Positions 8,024-9,434 of a DNA stretch of 9,434 nucleotides are shown here, one piece after another. Both the position numbers and the translations under genes were made by a program. The notes below the pieces were generated by a model. That model was not told where the DNA came from. It ran no database searches and saw nothing but the letters and a program-made list of their open reading frames with translations. Each line of letters starts with the position of its first letter. Position 1 is the stretch's first letter. Source of the DNA: JAZKSG01 sp036626215 (GTDB lineage Archaea > Thermoplasmatota > E2 > DHVEG-1); NCBI GenBank assembly GCA_036626215.1, contig JAZKSG010000042.1, positions 1 through 9,434 of the forward strand, in the 5' to 3' direction.

Positions 8024-8032
8024 ATATATAAG
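8024..8032 (-). promoter_or_regulatory. TATA-like box upstream of the 884-aa gene
   Basis: CTTATATAT on the minus strand is a good archaeal TATA element but is only about 20 bp from the ATG, closer than usual even for a leaderless gene. The A/T tract AAATTTAAAAAT at 8036-8047 is better spaced for a start near 8012. The MITE-like element begins at 8060, just upstream of both. Confidence 0.4.
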
Positions 8033-8059
8033 CCATTTTTAAATTTGATGTTTTGCATT

Positions 8060-8170
8060 CAGTACTTTGGAAGGTAGAATTTTTAATCTCAAATTTCGGA
8101 ATCCTTAGGGAGAGACCCGGTTTCAATGTTTTCCAAATAGGTCTATTTTTACCCACTTTCCGAAGTACTG
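8060..8170. mobile_element. MITE-like 111-bp element with 16-bp inverted ends and 7-bp target duplication
   Basis: The ends CAGTACTTTGGAAGGT (8060-8075) and ACTTTCCGAAGTACTG (8155-8170) are inverted repeats matching at 14 of 16 positions. TTGCATT lies directly outside both ends (8053-8059 and 8171-8177), which is what a 7-bp target duplication looks like. The interior codes for nothing convincing, so it is non-autonomous. No transposase with these ends is present in the window. It sits about 50 bp upstream of the 884-aa gene and may affect its promoter. Confidence 0.75.
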
Positions 8171-8177
8171 TTGCATT

Positions 8178-8428
8178 ACAAAAAAAGATTTTAGTAGATA
8201 TGTTTTATTGGGGTAACTCGTTCGTTAAGTATTTATATGATGTTTCTTTGACCAGTGATCACTTGTCACTAATTATTTTGTATTTCTGGTATTGCCCCCT
8301 CTTTTTACCATCTTATCTTATAGTTGGCATAGTATGGGTATGGTGTTGTTTCGGTCAGCATAGTGGAGCGAGGGTATAGCATAATTTTACTGTGCCACAA
8401 TTTAGAGTATTAAAATGTGTCCGGTGTT
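8178..8428. other. Intergenic stretch without a supported gene
   Basis: I see no convincing gene on either strand. A plus-strand frame crosses it from the MITE but is rich in Trp/Cys/Phe and looks accidental. Visible structure is minor: the palindrome AGTGATCACT near 8255, a TATA-like GTATTTATATG near 8230 on the plus strand, and a 10-bp near-inverted repeat at 8325-8334 and 8388-8397. Confidence 0.5.
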
Positions 8429-8516
8429 TCATTCTCTGAATAGAGATTGTAGCAGTAGGGCAAGAAAGAATGTTCTTTTTTCTAGTAGGTTTGTAAGCAT
8501 GTTTTTTATTTTAGTC
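8429..8516 (-). pseudogene. Relic B of the variable-tail secreted protein family
   Basis: On the minus strand the frame reads KIKNMLTNLLEKR and then a short new tail FFLALLLQSLFRE before TGA at 8431-8429. The first 13 residues match KIQNFITNLLENR of the intact genes at 9 positions, and the DNA around 8471-8512 matches their junction region including TCTAGTAGGTTTGT. The signal peptide and the first 60 or so codons are missing. It is therefore a broken tail fragment, or a stored tail cassette with a short homology arm. An internal ATG at 8500 would give only 23 aa. Confidence 0.55.
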
Positions 8517-8810
8517 TTTAAAGGCAGTGGGGGGAAAGGGAGAGAGCCAGCAAAGAAATCCAGTGTATATGGTGCAAGATCCCTTAAATACAGTTGAAGA
8601 GTCCTTAGTTGCGTCTCCTATGGGATTATTTAATGTCTTTTTTCCTATGCATATTTCCAACAAACAGTATATTGGCCCTGGTATTCTGTTTCCTAATTTT
8701 TCTACGTTGATGATGTTACTGTCACTCTTTTTGTCTTATTATAGATATAGAAAAAGGAGGAGTTTTCTATGATGTTATTATTTTTTGTTTTATTTATGTG
8801 TTTACTGCTG
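8511..8810 (-). pseudogene. Relic A of the variable-tail secreted protein family
   Basis: On the minus strand, DNA at about 8778-8794 matches the leader helix region of the intact genes (17-bp exact TATTTTTTGTTTTATTT, read on plus). It is followed by an indel, stops and about 50 bp of extra sequence. The junction then reappears as VEKLGNRIPGPIYCLL, matching NLLENRIQGPVYRLL of the right-hand gene, and an open tail runs to TAA at 8513-8511 with motifs EICIGKK, GSCTIYTGFLCW and PFPPTAFKD. The frame open from 8735 has no start codon. It is a decayed or silent cassette with its own cysteine-containing tail, directly abutting relic B. Confidence 0.55.
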
Positions 8811-8838
8811 ACATCCTTGGGAATTTTGTGCTGAATGC

Positions 8839-9159
8839 CTAATAGCAAAAACAATAGGTTGATTTGTATGTATTGCTGGATTCTAATTCGGTCAATGGAT
8901 TTAGTAGGCGGTATACCGGTCCTTGTATTCTGTTTTCTAGTAGGTTTGTTATGAAGTTTTGTATTTTTTGTTTTATTTGTTGTGTTTTTTCGTTGATACT
9001 TTGTTTGGTTCTGGTTTTGAATAGTGGGCTGTCTAGTTTGTTGGGTTTTTCTTGTTTGTTTTGTTGTGATGTGGTTGTGTTGACTGCGGATACCATGGTG
9101 GTGGTTATTAGTATGAGGGCGGTTATTAGTCCGAAAATTAGTATTTTTTTCCTTTTCAT
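8839..9159 (-). CDS. Small secreted protein, constant leader with short CFCY tail (copy 2)
   Basis: The 106-aa product has the same first 78 residues as the gene at 2435-2806: a signal peptide (1-25), a polar linker and an amphipathic helix ending ENRI. The tail is different: QGPVYRLLNPLTELESS followed by NTYKSTYCFCY at the C-terminus. This copy has proper expression signals: AAGGTGG about 9 nt before the ATG and a TATA-like AATATTTATAGG at 9202-9212. The in-frame TAG just before the ATG fixes the start. It is alone on the minus strand with only relics of its own family downstream, so it may be the parental or expressed copy. Function unknown. Confidence 0.7.
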   Translation of the reverse strand: MKRKKILIFGLITALILITTTMVSAVNTTTSQQNKQEKPNKLDSPLFKTRTKQSINEKTQQIKQKIQNFITNLLENRIQGPVYRLLNPLTELESSNTYKSTYCFCY

Positions 9160-9164
9160 CTATT
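8926..9164 (-). repeat. 239-bp identical leader block, copy 2
   Basis: The direct-repeat partner of 2573-2811, with no differences seen over 239 bp. The RBS of this gene lies just outside the block (about 9169-9175), which is why copy 1 did not receive it. Confidence 0.95.
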
Positions 9165-9168
9165 TTTT

Positions 9169-9212
9169 CCACCTTATTACTGAACATCAATGTATGTCGT
9201 CCTATAAATATT
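9169..9212 (-). promoter_or_regulatory. Promoter and RBS of the copy 2 secreted protein
   Basis: AAGGTGG (9169-9175, minus strand) is a good archaeal RBS. AATATTTATAGG (9202-9212) is a TATA box about 45 bp from the start codon, giving a leader of about 20 nt. A second TATA-like TTTATATATA at 9253-9262 could give a longer leader. Confidence 0.5.
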
Positions 9213-9362
9213 TTGCTTTTTTTATTTAATTGTCTGATTCCTTTTATCCTCCTATATATAAATAAGATTTTTATTGAGTATTGAGGTATGTTTTTTTAAG
9301 CACCGGCTCCGATTCTTCTATTTAACATGTGCATGTGGTTGTCAACTTAATAAATGATTTAA

Positions 9363-9416
9363 GATAGCATCCCAATTAGTTTTTTTGAGGTTACTAAAAA
9401 TGGATGGGATGCTATC
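9363..9416 (+). promoter_or_regulatory. Hairpin enclosing the transposase RBS and start codon
   Basis: GATAGCATCCCA (9363-9374) and TGGGATGCTATC (9405-9416) are perfect 12-bp inverted arms. The 30-nt loop between them holds the GAGGT site (9387-9391) and the ATG (9400-9402). If the element's own TATA-like box at 9347-9354 is used, its transcript would begin near 9375-9380 and lack the left arm. Only read-through RNA from outside would form the full stem. That resembles the protection known for IS10 and IS50, but here it is inference. Confidence 0.5.
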
Positions 9417-9434
9417 GTATATAGAAAGAGGGTT
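9407..9434. repeat. 28-bp direct terminal repeat, right copy
   Basis: Identical to bases 1-28. The transposase reading frame is continuous across the implied junction, so joining the ends makes biological sense. Confidence 0.95.

Larger units (their letters stand above)
9335..9434 (+). mobile_element. IS6-family element, left end with transposase start
   Basis: This begins with the terminal inverted repeat GTGGTTGTCAACTT (9335-9348), which matches the right end at 612-625 in reverse complement. A TATA-like TTAATAAA lies at 9347-9354. A GAGGT ribosome binding site sits at 9387-9391, 8 nt before ATG at 9400. The reading frame (MDGMLSYIERG) runs to the window edge and continues exactly into the frame at base 3. 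The last 28 bases duplicate bases 1-28. This is either the same element reached again on a circle or a second copy. Confidence 0.85.

Noticed and set aside
8130..8225. Possible fifth tail cassette on the minus strand (NKTYLLKSFFVMQQYFGKW)
   Set aside because: The similarity to the leader junction is weak and part of it lies within the MITE, so it is most likely chance.
8053..8379. A 108-aa plus-strand frame with a TTG start
   Set aside because: It runs through the whole MITE and into non-coding DNA, has no RBS or recognisable domain, and has an odd Trp/Cys/Phe-rich composition.
8325..8397. Near-inverted repeat TGGCATAGTA / TACTGTGCCA as a second MITE or an RNA hairpin
   Set aside because: The arms are only 10 bp with a mismatch, no flanking duplication is present, and the loop is long.
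8702..9190. A 162-aa minus-strand frame overlapping the copy 2 gene, with an equivalent 103-aa frame over copy 1
   Set aside because: It is the shifted shadow of the shared leader: extreme Asn/Thr/Lys/Gln composition, no signal peptide or domain, while the other frame has a clear signal peptide, RBS and family relatives.
1..9434. CRISPR array, tRNA, rRNA or replication origin
   Set aside because: I found no regularly spaced short repeats, no T-loop GTTCRA motif in a cloverleaf context, no rRNA-like sequence and no replication gene or iteron cluster.

Overview
This AT-rich window looks archaeal. Upstream of genes it has TATA boxes (TTTATATA, CTTATATAT) rather than -35/-10 promoters, GAGGTG/AAGGTGG-type ribosome binding sites, an archaeal-type IS6-family transposase, and large secreted or membrane proteins of a type I associate with euryarchaea (DUF4350/GATase-like ectodomains, an Ig-like tail). 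I cannot name the lineage. I see no replication, partition, tRNA, rRNA or core metabolic gene, so this is an accessory region.

Layout. The first 28 bases are repeated exactly as the last 28, and both copies lie inside one IS6-type element. Joining the ends gives a single element of about 697 bp with 14-bp terminal inverted repeats (9335-9348 and 612-625) on a circle of 9406 bp. The alternative is a linear segment lying between two IS copies. To the right of the IS, on the plus strand, is a secreted 514-aa protein (693-2237) with a class I glutamine-amidotransferase-like domain keeping a full Cys-His-Glu set, plus an Ig-like domain. Everything after that reads on the minus strand. Read 5' to 3' it runs: a small secreted protein (9159-8839); a trail of broken relatives of it (8810-8429); a 111-bp MITE-like element (8060-8170) with 7-bp target duplications; two tandem, translationally coupled membrane proteins of 884 and 839 aa; and a second small secreted protein (2806-2435).

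Main discovery candidate. The two small secreted proteins share a 239-bp block with no differences. It runs from 5 bp upstream of the start codon to codon 78, and outside it they are unrelated: different upstream DNA and different C-terminal tails (one with five cysteines, one ending CFCY). Downstream of the right-hand copy are two diverged relics that join other tails to the same ENRI-type junction. This is the layout expected of a constant-leader, variable-tail family maintained by recombination or gene conversion, with one copy having a good promoter and RBS and others as donors or debris.

How the genes may fit together (inference). The three large proteins all place Rossmann-like GATase/GldG/DUF4350-type domains outside the cytoplasm. 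The two membrane proteins may also carry a degenerate exosortase-like membrane domain. Together with two secreted variable-tail proteins they suggest a cell-surface system carried on, or bounded by, an IS6 element. No function is established.
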